Shown here: one piece after another, positions 17,904 to 26,788 of the stretch | Numbering within the stretch: position 1 is the first letter of the stretch | Layout of the letters: the number at the start of each line of letters is the position of its first letter | Assembly (NCBI RefSeq): GCF_003386195.1 | Contig: NZ_QRDX01000004.1 | Coordinates: 124,001 to 188,000 of the forward strand | Reading direction: 5' to 3' | Source: Seonamhaeicola aphaedonensis | GTDB lineage: Bacteria; Bacteroidota; Bacteroidia; Flavobacteriales; Flavobacteriaceae | DNA: 64,000 nucleotides | Translations under genes and position numbers: made by a program | The notes under the pieces: model-generated | What the model was told of the DNA's origin: nothing | Databases searched by the model: none | The model's input: only the letters and a program-made list of their open reading frames with translations

Positions 17904-20135
17904 ATGTCCCGAATAAAACGATATATCTTAACATTTACTTTGTTATTTAGTGTCTTGGTATGGTCTCAAAAAACCATGGAAGATGATCCTGAGATTCAAC
18001 AAAATAGTATAGATTTTCGCATTGAACAATCCCAAAATGCTCTGGAAAAATTCGATTATCAAGAAGCTCAAAAGCAGCTTGATGAAGCTTTAAGTCTGGC
18101 TCAAAAGACAGATAATAAAAAGAGTATTGGTATCATTCATGCAAGAAAAGGTAAACTTCAGCTTATTATTGAAGAGGTGGATAACGCAATAACTTCATTA
18201 AGAAAAGCCATAAAGATTCAAACCGAAACTAATGATAATGTTAATTTAGCTTACTCATATAAAACCTTTGGTGAAGTATTCATTGCTAAAGAAGATTATT
18301 TCCAAGCTTCAGATTATTTTAAATCTGCGAAAACCCTTTTTGAACAAGAAGAGTTAGATGAAGGCATTGCAGAAACTCTCTTATTAGAAGGTAAAACCTT
18401 TATGTTATTAAAAAACTTTAGGAAAGCCAGATCTATATTAGAGCAAGCTTCTGCTTTAGCAAAAAAAACTGGGTTGCTAAAAACCCAAAGTGAAGCCTTT
18501 GTAAATCAAGGCTTGGTATATCATAAGTTAGGAGACAAAGAAAAAGCTATAGAGTTATCTGAACAAGGTTTAATAATTGCAAAACAAAACAACTTCACCT
18601 CTATTTTAAATAATGCCTATTTAGTATTAAGCGAATTACATAATAATTTTGGTAACTATCAACTCTCTAGAGATTACTTGAAGAGTCATTTAACACTATC
18701 AGACTCCATAAGAAACTTAACAAGGCTAAGTTATACAAAAGACCAAGAAACAGAGTTTCTTTTAAATAAGGCCAATGAGGAAATTAAATTATTAAAAGAA
18801 AAAGCTCAGGAAGAAAAAGAGGATGATGGTGTAAGAAATTTAATTTCAATTTTAAGTGTAGCCTTAATTACCATTCTATCACTTTTAACTTTATCGCTAT
18901 ATAAAAACAACAACATAAGGTTAAAATCCAATAATATGCTTCACAAAAAAAACAGTGAACTTATTGTTGCAAAAGAAAAGGCTGAATTAGCATCCAAAAC
19001 AAAAGCTAATTTTCTGTCTACAGTAACACACGAGCTGCGCACACCACTCTATGCAGTTACTGGCCTAAGTAATATGTTATTAGAAGAAGACCCTAAACCT
19101 TCTCAAATTCAACATTTAAAATCATTAAAATTTTCTGGAGACTACCTATTAACATTCATTAATGACATTCTTCAAATTAATAAAATTGAAGCCAATAAAG
19201 TTGATTTAGAACCAGAACCTTTCAATCTTAAGAAAAAAATAAACAATATTATTTTAGCTTTAAATAATTCAGCAGAAGATAATAATGTTAAAATTCATTT
19301 TGAGTTTGATAAAGATCTGCCAGAAAACTTTATAGCAGATCAAATTAAGATATCTCAGATTTTAATCAATTTAATTGGCAACTCTATCAAGTTTACAAAG
19401 GATGGTGATATTTGGATTCGGATATACAAACTAGAAGTAAAAGACAATATTTACAAAGTTAGATTTGAAGTTGAAGATAATGGTATTGGTATTAGTCAAG
19501 AAAAACAAGACAAAATGTTTGAAAGCTTCTCTCAGGGGTCAATTCAAATAAATAGAAAGTATGGTGGTACCGGATTAGGCCTTTCCATTGTTAAAGGGCT
19601 TATAGATATTCTAAAAGGTGAGATTCATGTAAAAAGTGAATTAGAAAAAGGGACTACTTTCTTCTTTGAAATACCAATGGAGTACACTACTGTTAAAGAA
19701 GCTACTGAAGCTAAGGTGTCTTATTTTGACAAAGAAACTAATAAATTAGATTTAACCAACGTTAAGATTTTAGTCGTTGAGGATAATAAAATCAATCAAA
19801 TGATTACCAAAAAGATTCTTACTAAAATGAATCTAAAATGTGATATTATTGATAATGGAACTGACGCGGTAGATATGATTAAAACTAACAATTATAATAT
19901 TATATTAATGGATATTCACATGCCTGGTATAAGCGGTATTGAGGCCACTAAAATTGTTAGAACTTTTGATAAAGAACTAACCATTTTTGCCTTAACGGCT
20001 GTAACTATTGAGGATAAAATGCATGAGTTTGAAGAGGCTGGATTTACAGATATTATCCCCAAACCTTTTAAGCAAGAGGAGTTTGAGAAAAAACTATATA
20101 ATGCCTTAATTTCTAAAGAAGAGCAATCGGCTTAA
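17904..20135 (+). CDS. TPR-containing hybrid histidine kinase/response regulator
   Basis: A 743-residue two-component protein. It has a signal peptide (about residues 1-22, ending VWSQ), about five TPR-like helical repeats in the periplasm (30-280), one transmembrane helix (about 311-332), and a HisKA domain with phospho-acceptor H376 (TVTHELRTPL). The HATPase domain shows VEDNGIGIS and GGTGLGLSIV, and a C-terminal receiver domain has D670 (LMDIHMPG) and the acidic start VVEDNKIN. No DNA-binding domain is fused, so output goes by phosphotransfer or protein contact. The TPR sensor suggests detection of a protein or peptide in the periplasm. No dedicated response regulator lies next to it. It overlaps the convergent lpxK by 4 bp. 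Confidence 0.9.
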   Translation: MSRIKRYILTFTLLFSVLVWSQKTMEDDPEIQQNSIDFRIEQSQNALEKFDYQEAQKQLDEALSLAQKTDNKKSIGIIHARKGKLQLIIEEVDNAITSLRKAIKIQTETNDNVNLAYSYKTFGEVFIAKEDYFQASDYFKSAKTLFEQEELDEGIAETLLLEGKTFMLLKNFRKARSILEQASALAKKTGLLKTQSEAFVNQGLVYHKLGDKEKAIELSEQGLIIAKQNNFTSILNNAYLVLSELHNNFGNYQLSRDYLKSHLTLSDSIRNLTRLSYTKDQETEFLLNKANEEIKLLKEKAQEEKEDDGVRNLISILSVALITILSLLTLSLYKNNNIRLKSNNMLHKKNSELIVAKEKAELASKTKANFLSTVTHELRTPLYAVTGLSNMLLEEDPKPSQIQHLKSLKFSGDYLLTFINDILQINKIEANKVDLEPEPFNLKKKINNIILALNNSAEDNNVKIHFEFDKDLPENFIADQIKISQILINLIGNSIKFTKDGDIWIRIYKLEVKDNIYKVRFEVEDNGIGISQEKQDKMFESFSQGSIQINRKYGGTGLGLSIVKGLIDILKGEIHVKSELEKGTTFFFEIPMEYTTVKEATEAKVSYFDKETNKLDLTNVKILVVEDNKINQMITKKILTKMNLKCDIIDNGTDAVDMIKTNNYNIILMDIHMPGISGIEATKIVRTFDKELTIFALTAVTIEDKMHEFEEAGFTDIIPKPFKQEEFEKKLYNALISKEEQSA

Positions 20136-21136
20136 TTTTTTAAATAACCCTTTATCGCTTTATTAAAAGAAGCTTCCTTGTCAATAACTACTTCTATAGG
20201 TAAATAGTACAATTTACTTTTCAAAGATTCGTATTGTTTTAAACGCATAAAATCCTTTTCTGTAGTTATAATTAGCGCTTTATCAATAAGATTGTCAATA
20301 TCGTTTTGAGTAAAAGTATAATGGTCTTTAAAATTTAAGTGCTCAAAATCTAGGTGTTGATCTTTTAAAAATTTCACCAATGGTTTTGCATTTGCAATTC
20401 CTGTAACCAAAGTAAATTTATGTAACTCATTAATTTTCTTAAAGTCAGTTTCAGAAAAAACATTATTAGAATATTTTATAGAACTAAAAAACACTTGCTG
20501 ATGTTTTTTGGGTTTTATTTTCTTTATAATAGTCAGTTTTTTTTCAGTATTTAAATCATCTGGACATTTGGTTACAATGATGACATCAGCTCGTTTTGCA
20601 CCACTTTTAGGTTCGCGTAAATTCCCAGTTGGTAAGGTGAAATCATTAAAATACGGGTTAGTATATGTCGTTAGTAAAATATTTAAGCCAGCCTTAATTT
20701 TTCTATGCTGAAATGCATCGTCCAACAAGATAACTTCTGGTGAATTTTCAATTGATTTAAGATTTATAATACCATTGTTTCTATCGGCATCAACAGCAAC
20801 CATAACATCATTTTTGAACTTACTATAAAACTGGAAAGGTTCGTCCCCTATAGTTTCAACATTAGAATCTTTATTGGCTAATTGAAAACCATCAGTCACT
20901 CGCTTGTAACCTCGACTCAAGGTTGCTACTCTATAGTCTTTTTTCAACAAATTAATCAAGTATTCTATCATTGGGGTTTTCCCAGTGCCACCAACACTTA
21001 AATTTCCTACGCAAATAACAGGAAATGCATAAGAACTTGATTTTTTTACACCCCAATCATATAGCTTATTTCTTACCCAAGTGACAAAATGGTACAACGG
21101 AACAAATGGGAAAAGGATGTTTCTAATTAAATTCAT
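20132..21136 (-). CDS. lpxK: Tetraacyldisaccharide 4'-kinase
   Basis: Phosphorylates the 4' position of the lipid A disaccharide precursor at the inner membrane, giving lipid IVA. The 334-residue protein has the N-terminal membrane-associated stretch (NILFPFVPLYHFVTWVRNKLY), the P-loop VGGTGKTP and the family's LSRGYKR and LLDDAFQHRKI segments. Length is normal. It is convergent with the histidine kinase gene (4-bp overlap) and divergent from the NIF3-like gene. Its presence confirms an LPS-bearing outer membrane. Confidence 0.95.
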   Translation of the reverse strand: MNLIRNILFPFVPLYHFVTWVRNKLYDWGVKKSSSYAFPVICVGNLSVGGTGKTPMIEYLINLLKKDYRVATLSRGYKRVTDGFQLANKDSNVETIGDEPFQFYSKFKNDVMVAVDADRNNGIINLKSIENSPEVILLDDAFQHRKIKAGLNILLTTYTNPYFNDFTLPTGNLREPKSGAKRADVIIVTKCPDDLNTEKKLTIIKKIKPKKHQQVFFSSIKYSNNVFSETDFKKINELHKFTLVTGIANAKPLVKFLKDQHLDFEHLNFKDHYTFTQNDIDNLIDKALIITTEKDFMRLKQYESLKSKLYYLPIEVVIDKEASFNKAIKGYLKN

Positions 21137-21155
21137 TACAGCAAAGTAAATATTT

Positions 21156-21163
21156 TATATTTG
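21156..21163 (+). promoter_or_regulatory. -7 box TATATTTG
   Basis: Exact TAnnTTTG match 26 bp upstream of the NIF3-like gene ATG. No clear -33 element is seen. Confidence 0.5.
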
Positions 21164-21189
21164 TTTAATAATCAAATCCAGTAAATATT

Positions 21190-22284
21190 ATGATTATTCA
21201 AGATGTCATTAATCATTTAGAGGAATTAGCCCCATTAGCTTACGCCGAAGATTTTGATAACGTTGGACTTTTGGTAGGTGATAAAAATCAAAAGCTAACC
21301 GGAGTTTTAGTTACTTTAGATACGCTAGAAAGTGTAGTAGATGAGGCTATTTCACAAAACTGCAACCTGATAGTAAGTTTCCATCCTATTATCTTTAAAG
21401 GACTAAAAAAAATAACGGGTAAGACCTACGTTGAGCGAGTGGTTCTCAAAGCTATTAAGAACAAGATTGCTATTTATGCAATTCATACTGCCTTAGACAA
21501 TGCTTTACAAGGGGTTAATGATATGATATGTAAACAACTTGGTTTGGTGAACAGAAAAATTTTAATTCCGCAATCTGAAACCATAAAAAAATTAACAACA
21601 TATGTTCCACAAAATGAAGCAGAACATTTACGAACTGCTTTATTTAATGCAGGTGCAGGCAACATAGGAAATTATAGTAATTGCAGTTTTAATGTTGATG
21701 GAATTGGAACCTATCAAGGAAATGAGAATTCTAACCCTACACTGGGTGAAAAGGGTAAAACTCATCATGAGACAGAAATACAAGTGTCTGTTATTTTTTC
21801 AAAACATTTAGAGTCTGATATCATAAAAACACTGATTGATACACATAGTTATGAAGAAGTTGCCTACGAAGTGGTTACTATAGAAAATAAGAACCAAAAT
21901 ATTGGTATGGGAATGATTGGAGAATTTAAAGACCCTATGAATGAAGGAGACTTCTTAGCTTATTTAAAGTCACGGATGAAAACAGGGTGCATCAGACACT
22001 CATCGTTTTTAAATAAATCTATTAAAAAAGTAGCTGTGTTAGGTGGTTCAGGGAGTTTTGCTATAAACGCAGCAAAAACTGCTGGTGCAGATGCATATGT
22101 AACCGCAGACTTAAAGTATCACGACTTTTTTATGGCAGAAAATACCATATTTTTAGCAGATATTGGACATTACGAAAGTGAACAATTCACAAAAAATCTT
22201 TTAGTGACGTATCTTACAAAAAAAATTACTAATTTTGCAGTCGTTTTATCAAACACCAATACCAATCCCGTTAAGTATTTTTAA
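21190..22284 (+). CDS. NIF3-like dinuclear metal-centre protein
   Basis: A 364-residue NIF3/DUF34 family protein, the form with an inserted middle domain (about residues 125-230). Metal-ligand segments are visible: FHPIIFKG and IHTALDN in the N-terminal half, and GDx-like ADLKYHDFF plus DIGHYESE in the C-terminal half. Family members form hexamers with two metal ions per subunit. They are often labelled GTP cyclohydrolase 1 type 2, but the physiological reaction is not settled. The gene lies 3 bp before the coiled-coil zinc-ribbon-like gene, a pairing I recall as common in Bacteroidetes. Confidence 0.9.
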   Translation: MIIQDVINHLEELAPLAYAEDFDNVGLLVGDKNQKLTGVLVTLDTLESVVDEAISQNCNLIVSFHPIIFKGLKKITGKTYVERVVLKAIKNKIAIYAIHTALDNALQGVNDMICKQLGLVNRKILIPQSETIKKLTTYVPQNEAEHLRTALFNAGAGNIGNYSNCSFNVDGIGTYQGNENSNPTLGEKGKTHHETEIQVSVIFSKHLESDIIKTLIDTHSYEEVAYEVVTIENKNQNIGMGMIGEFKDPMNEGDFLAYLKSRMKTGCIRHSSFLNKSIKKVAVLGGSGSFAINAAKTAGADAYVTADLKYHDFFMAENTIFLADIGHYESEQFTKNLLVTYLTKKITNFAVVLSNTNTNPVKYF

Positions 22285-22287
22285 AGT

Positions 22288-23067
22288 ATGGCTAAAAAGA
22301 AAGAAGTAACTGTAGAAGAGCGCTTAAGAGCTTTATACGATTTACAACTTATAGATTCTCGTATAGACGAGATTAGAAATGTAAGAGGTGAACTTCCTTT
22401 AGAAGTTCGAGATTTAGAAGATGAAGTAGCTGGGTTAAACATCAGACTAGAAAAACTTGTTGCAAGTTTAGAGGTAATAGATAACGATATTAATGCTAAG
22501 AAAAATCTTATTGAAGAGTCTAAAGCTTTAATAAAGAAGTACAACGAACAACAAAAAAATGTTAGAAATAACAGAGAATACAATTCTTTATCAAAAGAAA
22601 TTGAGTTTCAAGAGTTAGAGATTGAGCTAGCTGAAAAACACATAAAAGAGTTTAAGGCTCAAATTGAACAGAAAAAAGAAGTTATTTCTGAAACTAAAGA
22701 ACGTTTAAAAGAACGTGAAACTCATTTGAAACATAAAAAGGGTGAGTTAGATGCTATTTTAGCTGAAACAGAAAAAGAAGAGCAAGCACTTATTGAGAAA
22801 TCTGAGGCATACAAAGATCAAATAGAAGACCGTTTAGTAGCTGCTTATACTAGAATTAGAAGTAGTGTTAAAAATGGTTTAGCGGTTGTTCCTATTGAAA
22901 GAGGAGCTTCTGGAGGTTCTTTTTTCACCATCCCACCACAAGTACAAGTTGAAATTGCATCCCGTAAAAAAGTAATAACAGATGAGCACAGTGGAAGAAT
23001 TTTAGTAGACGCTGTTCTTGCCGAAGAACAAAAAGAAAAAATGGAAAAATTGTTTGCTAAACTATAG
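22288..23067 (+). CDS. Coiled-coil protein of the C4-type zinc-ribbon family, ligands lost
   Basis: A 259-residue protein made of a long coiled coil (about residues 10-190) followed by the C-terminal domain that in most relatives is a C4 zinc ribbon. The fold-defining segment SFFTIPPQVQVEIASRK and the GRIL motif are kept. Where the family has two C-x2-C pairs, this protein has S208-G-G-S211 and D232-E-H-S235, so no zinc can be bound in the usual way. It is paired with the NIF3-like gene 3 bp upstream and followed by a terminator. The function of the family is unknown. Confidence 0.85.
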   Translation: MAKKKEVTVEERLRALYDLQLIDSRIDEIRNVRGELPLEVRDLEDEVAGLNIRLEKLVASLEVIDNDINAKKNLIEESKALIKKYNEQQKNVRNNREYNSLSKEIEFQELEIELAEKHIKEFKAQIEQKKEVISETKERLKERETHLKHKKGELDAILAETEKEEQALIEKSEAYKDQIEDRLVAAYTRIRSSVKNGLAVVPIERGASGGSFFTIPPQVQVEIASRKKVITDEHSGRILVDAVLAEEQKEKMEKLFAKL

Positions 23068-23090
23068 TTCTATTTTAGGTAAATATATAG

Positions 23091-23126
23091 AAAGCCTTTA
23101 CTTTAAGAATGTAAAGGCTTTTTTTA
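23091..23126 (+). terminator. Intrinsic terminator
   Basis: Stem AAAGCCTTTAC (23091-23101) / GTAAAGGCTTT (23111-23121) followed by a run of T. It ends the NIF3/coiled-coil operon. Confidence 0.85.
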
Positions 23127-23177
23127 TTTTAAAAAGTTAAGGTTTTATATTTTTATACGTCTCAATAATAAAACTCT

Positions 23178-23837
23178 ATGAAAAATATCTTTACTCTTTT
23201 ATTTATCACTTTATTGTTCAGTTGTCAGAACTCAGCACAATCAAAACAACAAAAAGAAAGTATCAAAAATGCTAAAGCTATTGAAGTCCCTATAGAGAAT
23301 GGAAAAGCTAAAGCCTATTTTGCAAGCGGTTGTTTTTGGTGTGTTGAAGCTATCTATGAAAGCATTAAAGGTGTAGACGAGGTTATTAATGGATATTCTG
23401 GTGGATATACCCAAAACCCAACCTATGAAGCCAGTAACACGGGACGCACAGGTCATGCCGAAGCAGTTGAAGTTATTTATGACCCAAAAGTTGTAAACTT
23501 TGAAATCTTGGTTGATGTATATTTTGCCTCGCAAAACCCAACACAGGTTAATGGTCAAGGTCCAGATCACGGCTCACAATACCGTTCCATAATTTTTTAT
23601 CAAAACGACGAGCAAAAGCAAATCATTTTAGAAAAAAAAGCAGCTTTAGCTAAACAGTTAAAAGCAAAAATTGCAGCCGAGGTATATCCTTTTCAAAAGT
23701 TCTGGATTGCTGAAGATTATCACCAAAACTATGAAAGACTACACCCCAATCATCCATATATTCAACGTATTTCCATTCCGAGGTTGAATAAATTCAAGTC
23801 TAAATTTCCTGAGAAATATTTAAAAGAAACACATTAA
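23178..23837 (+). CDS. msrA: Peptide-methionine (S)-S-oxide reductase, lipoprotein form
   Basis: Repairs oxidised methionine (S-sulfoxide) in proteins. The 219-residue protein has a lipoprotein signal with lipobox cysteine C16 (TLLFSC), so it acts outside the cytoplasm, anchored to a membrane. The MsrA catalytic site is GCFWCVE with nucleophile C52, and GYSGG, GRTGHAEAV and DHGSQYRS follow. A periplasmic reductant would be needed; the TlpA-like and thioredoxin-like genes at 26-27 kb are candidate partners, an inference from proximity. It is a single gene. Confidence 0.95.
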   Translation: MKNIFTLLFITLLFSCQNSAQSKQQKESIKNAKAIEVPIENGKAKAYFASGCFWCVEAIYESIKGVDEVINGYSGGYTQNPTYEASNTGRTGHAEAVEVIYDPKVVNFEILVDVYFASQNPTQVNGQGPDHGSQYRSIIFYQNDEQKQIILEKKAALAKQLKAKIAAEVYPFQKFWIAEDYHQNYERLHPNHPYIQRISIPRLNKFKSKFPEKYLKETH

Positions 23838-23957
23838 AGTGATGTGCTCTCATTAATATACATACTAACTACTAAATAGAATACGCTAAAGCTTTGCTTA
23901 ATTATTTCAAAAATGGTGGATATGAATTATCCTTAGTTTTTATATAACTAAGTTAAT

Positions 23958-23965
23958 TATCTTTG
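23958..23965 (+). promoter_or_regulatory. -7 box TATCTTTG
   Basis: Exact TAnnTTTG match 15 bp before the ATG at 23981. A one-mismatch -33 (TTAG at 23933-23936) sits 21 bp upstream. It excludes the in-frame TTG at 23963 as the start. Confidence 0.6.
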
Positions 23966-23980
23966 TTAAAACTTCAGTTC

Positions 23981-24625
23981 ATGAAAAAATCAGTATTCGC
24001 TTTATGTTTCTTAGTGCTTTGTTGCTCTTGCAAACAAGGAGATGCAAAAACTAAAGAAACGTTAGAATTAACGATTGCCGAACAAATAGCTAACGCCCAT
24101 GGCTTTGAAAATTGGGATAAGGTTAAAGAAATTCAATTTAAATTTGGAAAAAATCGACTTTGGAATTGGAATCCAAAAACCGATAACGTAAGACTCACTA
24201 CAGACACCGACACTATAGTTTATAACAGAAAATTTATAGACAGTACTTATTTAAAAGCAGACCGTGCATTTATTAATGATAAATTTTGGTTGTTAATTCC
24301 TTTTCAATTGGTTTGGGACGCTTCAGCTTCTATCTCAAAACCAATGCAAAAATTAGCTCCAATTAGCAAAAACATCATGAACAAAATTACTATTACCTAT
24401 CCACCAGAAGGCGGTTATACACCTGGAGATGCTTACGATATATATTTTGACAAAGACCTAATTATAAAAGAGTGGGTGTTTAGAAAAGGTAACAAACCTG
24501 AACCCTCTTTAATTAATACTTTTGAAAACTACCAAGATTTTAAAGGCATTAAACTAGCTTTAGATCATAAAAAAGCTAATGACAAAGGAGGTGTAAAATT
24601 CACAAATGTAAAAGTGAAGTTTTAA
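23981..24625 (+). CDS. Hypothetical lipoprotein
   Basis: A 214-residue protein with a lipoprotein-type signal (MKKSVFALCFLVLCCSC, several possible lipobox cysteines). The mature part opens with a helix-like segment (IAEQIANAHGFENWDKVKEIQFKFG) and continues as beta-rich, tryptophan-containing sequence. That resembles LolA/LppX-type half-barrel lipoprotein carriers in general pattern, but I do not recognise a named family. The start is placed at the ATG after the -7 box. It is a single gene, convergent with the small coiled-coil gene. Function unknown. Confidence 0.7.
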   Translation: MKKSVFALCFLVLCCSCKQGDAKTKETLELTIAEQIANAHGFENWDKVKEIQFKFGKNRLWNWNPKTDNVRLTTDTDTIVYNRKFIDSTYLKADRAFINDKFWLLIPFQLVWDASASISKPMQKLAPISKNIMNKITITYPPEGGYTPGDAYDIYFDKDLIIKEWVFRKGNKPEPSLINTFENYQDFKGIKLALDHKKANDKGGVKFTNVKVKF

Positions 24626-24642
24626 AATAAAAAACATGTTAA

Positions 24643-24927
24643 TTAAACATTGTGCTCTTTAGCTATGGTTTTATTCATTTTTTCTAGCCATTTAAGTTGC
24701 TCTTTTATTTCTTTACTTCGCTTTTTTAGCTTATCAAATTTTGCAGCTCTAAGTTCTTCCTTCTTAACCTTTTCCTGACGTTCAATTTCTGCTCTTTTTT
24801 CTTCTAGTTTTTTAAGCTTTTTGTTTTTGATTTTTTCAAAATACACAAAAATATAAGCATATATATACATACTTAAAAAAAGCAATGCAACTATACTCAA
24901 AATAAGCCAACCATTCATCATATTCAT
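24643..24927 (-). CDS. Small membrane-anchored coiled-coil protein
   Basis: A 94-residue protein: one N-terminal membrane helix (about residues 6-28, WLILSIVALLFLSMYIYAYIFVYF) followed by a highly charged Lys/Glu-rich coiled coil to the C-terminus. There are three possible ATG starts within the first four codons. I recognise no family. Composition alone suggests a short inner-membrane protein with a cytoplasmic helix. It is convergent with the hypothetical lipoprotein gene 17 bp away. Confidence 0.55.
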   Translation of the reverse strand: MNMMNGWLILSIVALLFLSMYIYAYIFVYFEKIKNKKLKKLEEKRAEIERQEKVKKEELRAAKFDKLKKRSKEIKEQLKWLEKMNKTIAKEHNV

Positions 24928-25310
24928 AATTCAAAAGTTTTAATATTAATAGTTTAGTTAGTGTAAACTTAAAGAAAAGACAATTACTTTTAAAAATTCT
25001 AAGTTAAATAACTCAAAAACAAGACAAAGGATAAAAAACTGAAATAATCATCGACGAGCGGTTAAATATCCTTTATGTCTTCATACAATCCTTCTAATTT
25101 CCACTCTTGTAAGTACAGAAGGTTGATATTTCATCTCATATATTATAAAAAAGTTGGGGTAGATCTAAAAAATATTACCACTTACCTTCTCCATGTTTCT
25201 TGAATACCACTTGAGATGAAGGCTCAATTATTTGGAGTCAATCAAATATATAAATTTTTAAACAATACTAAAAATGAAGCAACTAGTCCATTATTTGAAT
25301 AAAATCATAA
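24928..25310. other. Gene-poor stretch, possible gene remnants
   Basis: About 380 bp without a convincing gene. On the minus strand short open stretches with protein-like composition appear in different frames and are broken by stops: one reads EPSSQVVFKKHGEGKW and another LLYLQEWKLEGLYEDIKDI. This could be decayed coding sequence, but the pieces are too short to assign. No tRNA, repeat or array is visible. Confidence 0.4.
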
Positions 25311-25338
25311 AAAAAGCTCTCAAAATTGAGAGCTTTCT
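25311..25338 (-). terminator. Intrinsic terminator of the rhodanese operon
   Basis: Stem GCTCTC (25316-25321) / GAGAGC (25328-25333), extended by A/T pairs. On the minus strand it is followed by a run of seven T and comes directly after the stop of the rhodanese lipoprotein gene. Confidence 0.85.
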
Positions 25339-25728
25339 TTATTTAACAAGTTTAAAACCTTTTTCCTTCCATTTTAAAATACCACCTTCAAGATCATACA
25401 CTTTTTTAAAACCTAATTCTTGAAGTATTTTACTAGTTTTACCACTTCTTCCCCCACTTCTGCAATACAATAAGAGTGTTTTATTTGGGTCTAGTTTTGT
25501 AATTTCTTCTTTAAATGTCTCTGAGTAAAAATCTATATTGTTTGCATTTTTAATATGTCCCTCTTCAAACTCTTTTGGCGTTCTAACATCAATTAATTGA
25601 ATGGTTTTATCTTTAAGAAGCATCGTTTTCATCTTATCAGCAGAAATGAGTGCTTTATTTTGTGCCGTACTATTACATGCTATAAAAGTTGTAAAAACTA
25701 AAAAACCAAAAATTAAAAAATGTTTCAT
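25339..25728 (-). CDS. Rhodanese-like lipoprotein
   Basis: A 129-residue single-domain rhodanese with a lipoprotein signal peptide (lipobox cysteine C18 in TFIAC). The active-site loop is C89-R-S-G-G-R-S, preceded by LIDVRTPKEFEEGHI. Single-domain rhodaneses carry a persulfide on the catalytic cysteine and move sulfane sulfur to or from thiols or cyanide. The signal places this one on the periplasmic side or outer membrane. It lies 4 bp downstream of a cytoplasmic rhodanese of similar sequence, suggesting a tandem duplication with one copy exported. Confidence 0.9.
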   Translation of the reverse strand: MKHFLIFGFLVFTTFIACNSTAQNKALISADKMKTMLLKDKTIQLIDVRTPKEFEEGHIKNANNIDFYSETFKEEITKLDPNKTLLLYCRSGGRSGKTSKILQELGFKKVYDLEGGILKWKEKGFKLVK

Positions 25729-25732
25729 AATT

Positions 25733-26050
25733 TTAATACATATCGACTACATCACCTGTCCAATTTAACATACCTCCTTCAAGATTATAAGCGTTATCAA
25801 ACCCTAACTCTTCCATAATTAGGCAAGCTTTATGGCTTCTGTTACCTGAGCGACAATACACATAATAATTTTTACTCTTATCAAGCTCGTCAACTTTATC
25901 TAGAAATTCTTCACCTAGGTAAAAATCTATATGAATAGCATTTGGAATTATGCCATCTGCAACTTCGGCTTCTGTTCTTACATCTAAGATAACCGCATTA
26001 TCATCAGTAGCCAATTGTTCTGCCCACTCTTCTTGTGTTAAATCTTCCAT
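25733..26050 (-). CDS. Rhodanese-like protein, cytoplasmic
   Basis: A 105-residue single-domain rhodanese without a signal peptide. The active loop is C66-R-S-G-N-R-S, after ILDVRTEAEVADGIIPNAIHID. Its last segment (LEGGMLNWTGDV) parallels the neighbour's LEGGILKWKEKG, consistent with tandem duplication. A consensus -7 box lies 27 bp upstream, so this gene heads its own two-gene operon rather than being read only from the thioredoxin genes. Confidence 0.9.
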   Translation of the reverse strand: MEDLTQEEWAEQLATDDNAVILDVRTEAEVADGIIPNAIHIDFYLGEEFLDKVDELDKSKNYYVYCRSGNRSHKACLIMEELGFDNAYNLEGGMLNWTGDVVDMY

Positions 26051-26076
26051 TTAAAAAATTGAATTAATTATAAATG

Positions 26077-26084
26077 CAAAGTTA
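26077..26084 (-). promoter_or_regulatory. -7 box of the rhodanese operon
   Basis: On the minus strand this reads TAACTTTG, an exact TAnnTTTG match, 27 bp before the cytoplasmic rhodanese ATG. Confidence 0.6.
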
Positions 26085-26160
26085 GTGCTTAAATAATTTA
26101 CAGACGAAAAAAATCTGAAGCATTACAATTCAGATTTAATAAATTTACTTGAACTATCTA

Positions 26161-26781
26161 TTAAATTTTTATGGTACATCCAATAGCTTTAGTCTCTTTT
26201 TGTGGCACCTCGTTTCCTTCAATTAAAGCATCTACCGCGTTTTCAACATACTTTGTATTTACTGCAGAGACATCTTTATAATTATCATCAATAGCTCCAA
26301 TATATTGAACAACTAAACCACTTTCTGTTTTGTCTAGCACAAAAATATGCGGTGTTTTTGTTGCTCCAAACTTCGGAAAAACTTCTTGTTTAGCATCAAT
26401 TAAATAAGGAAAAGTAAAGCCTTTACTTTTTGCTCTTTCTTTCATAGCATCCATACTATCTCCAGGTTTTACAGATGTGTTATTGGGCATAATGGCAATT
26501 ACTGGATAACCTTTGGGTGCATACTTTTTGTCTAATGCAATAATCCTATCTTCATACATGACTGCATAGGGACATGTATTACAGGTAAACGTAACAATGA
26601 ACCCTTTAGCGTCATTATAATCAGACAAAGACACCATTTTGCCATCAACATTTTCAAGTGAAAAATCTTCGGCTATATCACCAATTTTATAACCCTCTCC
26701 CAAATTGTTTTCAGGAATGGTAAATGCTCCAATAAGTAGCACCAAGCACGCTACAGCGATTAACTTAATTGTTTTGCTCAT
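26161..26781 (-). CDS. Thioredoxin-fold redoxin, exported
   Basis: A 206-residue AhpC/TSA-redoxin-type thioredoxin-fold protein with an N-terminal signal or anchor (about residues 5-21). The active site is C67-N-T-C70 in FTCNTCPYAV, and the cis-proline region is TKTPHIFVLD. A cytoplasmic-looking paralogue with C-N-H-C is at 54301-54858. It follows the TlpA-like gene by 7 bp and is probably co-transcribed with it. The role is thiol-disulfide exchange in the periplasm; the specific partner is unknown. Confidence 0.85.
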   Translation of the reverse strand: MSKTIKLIAVACLVLLIGAFTIPENNLGEGYKIGDIAEDFSLENVDGKMVSLSDYNDAKGFIVTFTCNTCPYAVMYEDRIIALDKKYAPKGYPVIAIMPNNTSVKPGDSMDAMKERAKSKGFTFPYLIDAKQEVFPKFGATKTPHIFVLDKTESGLVVQYIGAIDDNYKDVSAVNTKYVENAVDALIEGNEVPQKETKAIGCTIKI

Positions 26782-26788
26782 TTTTATT

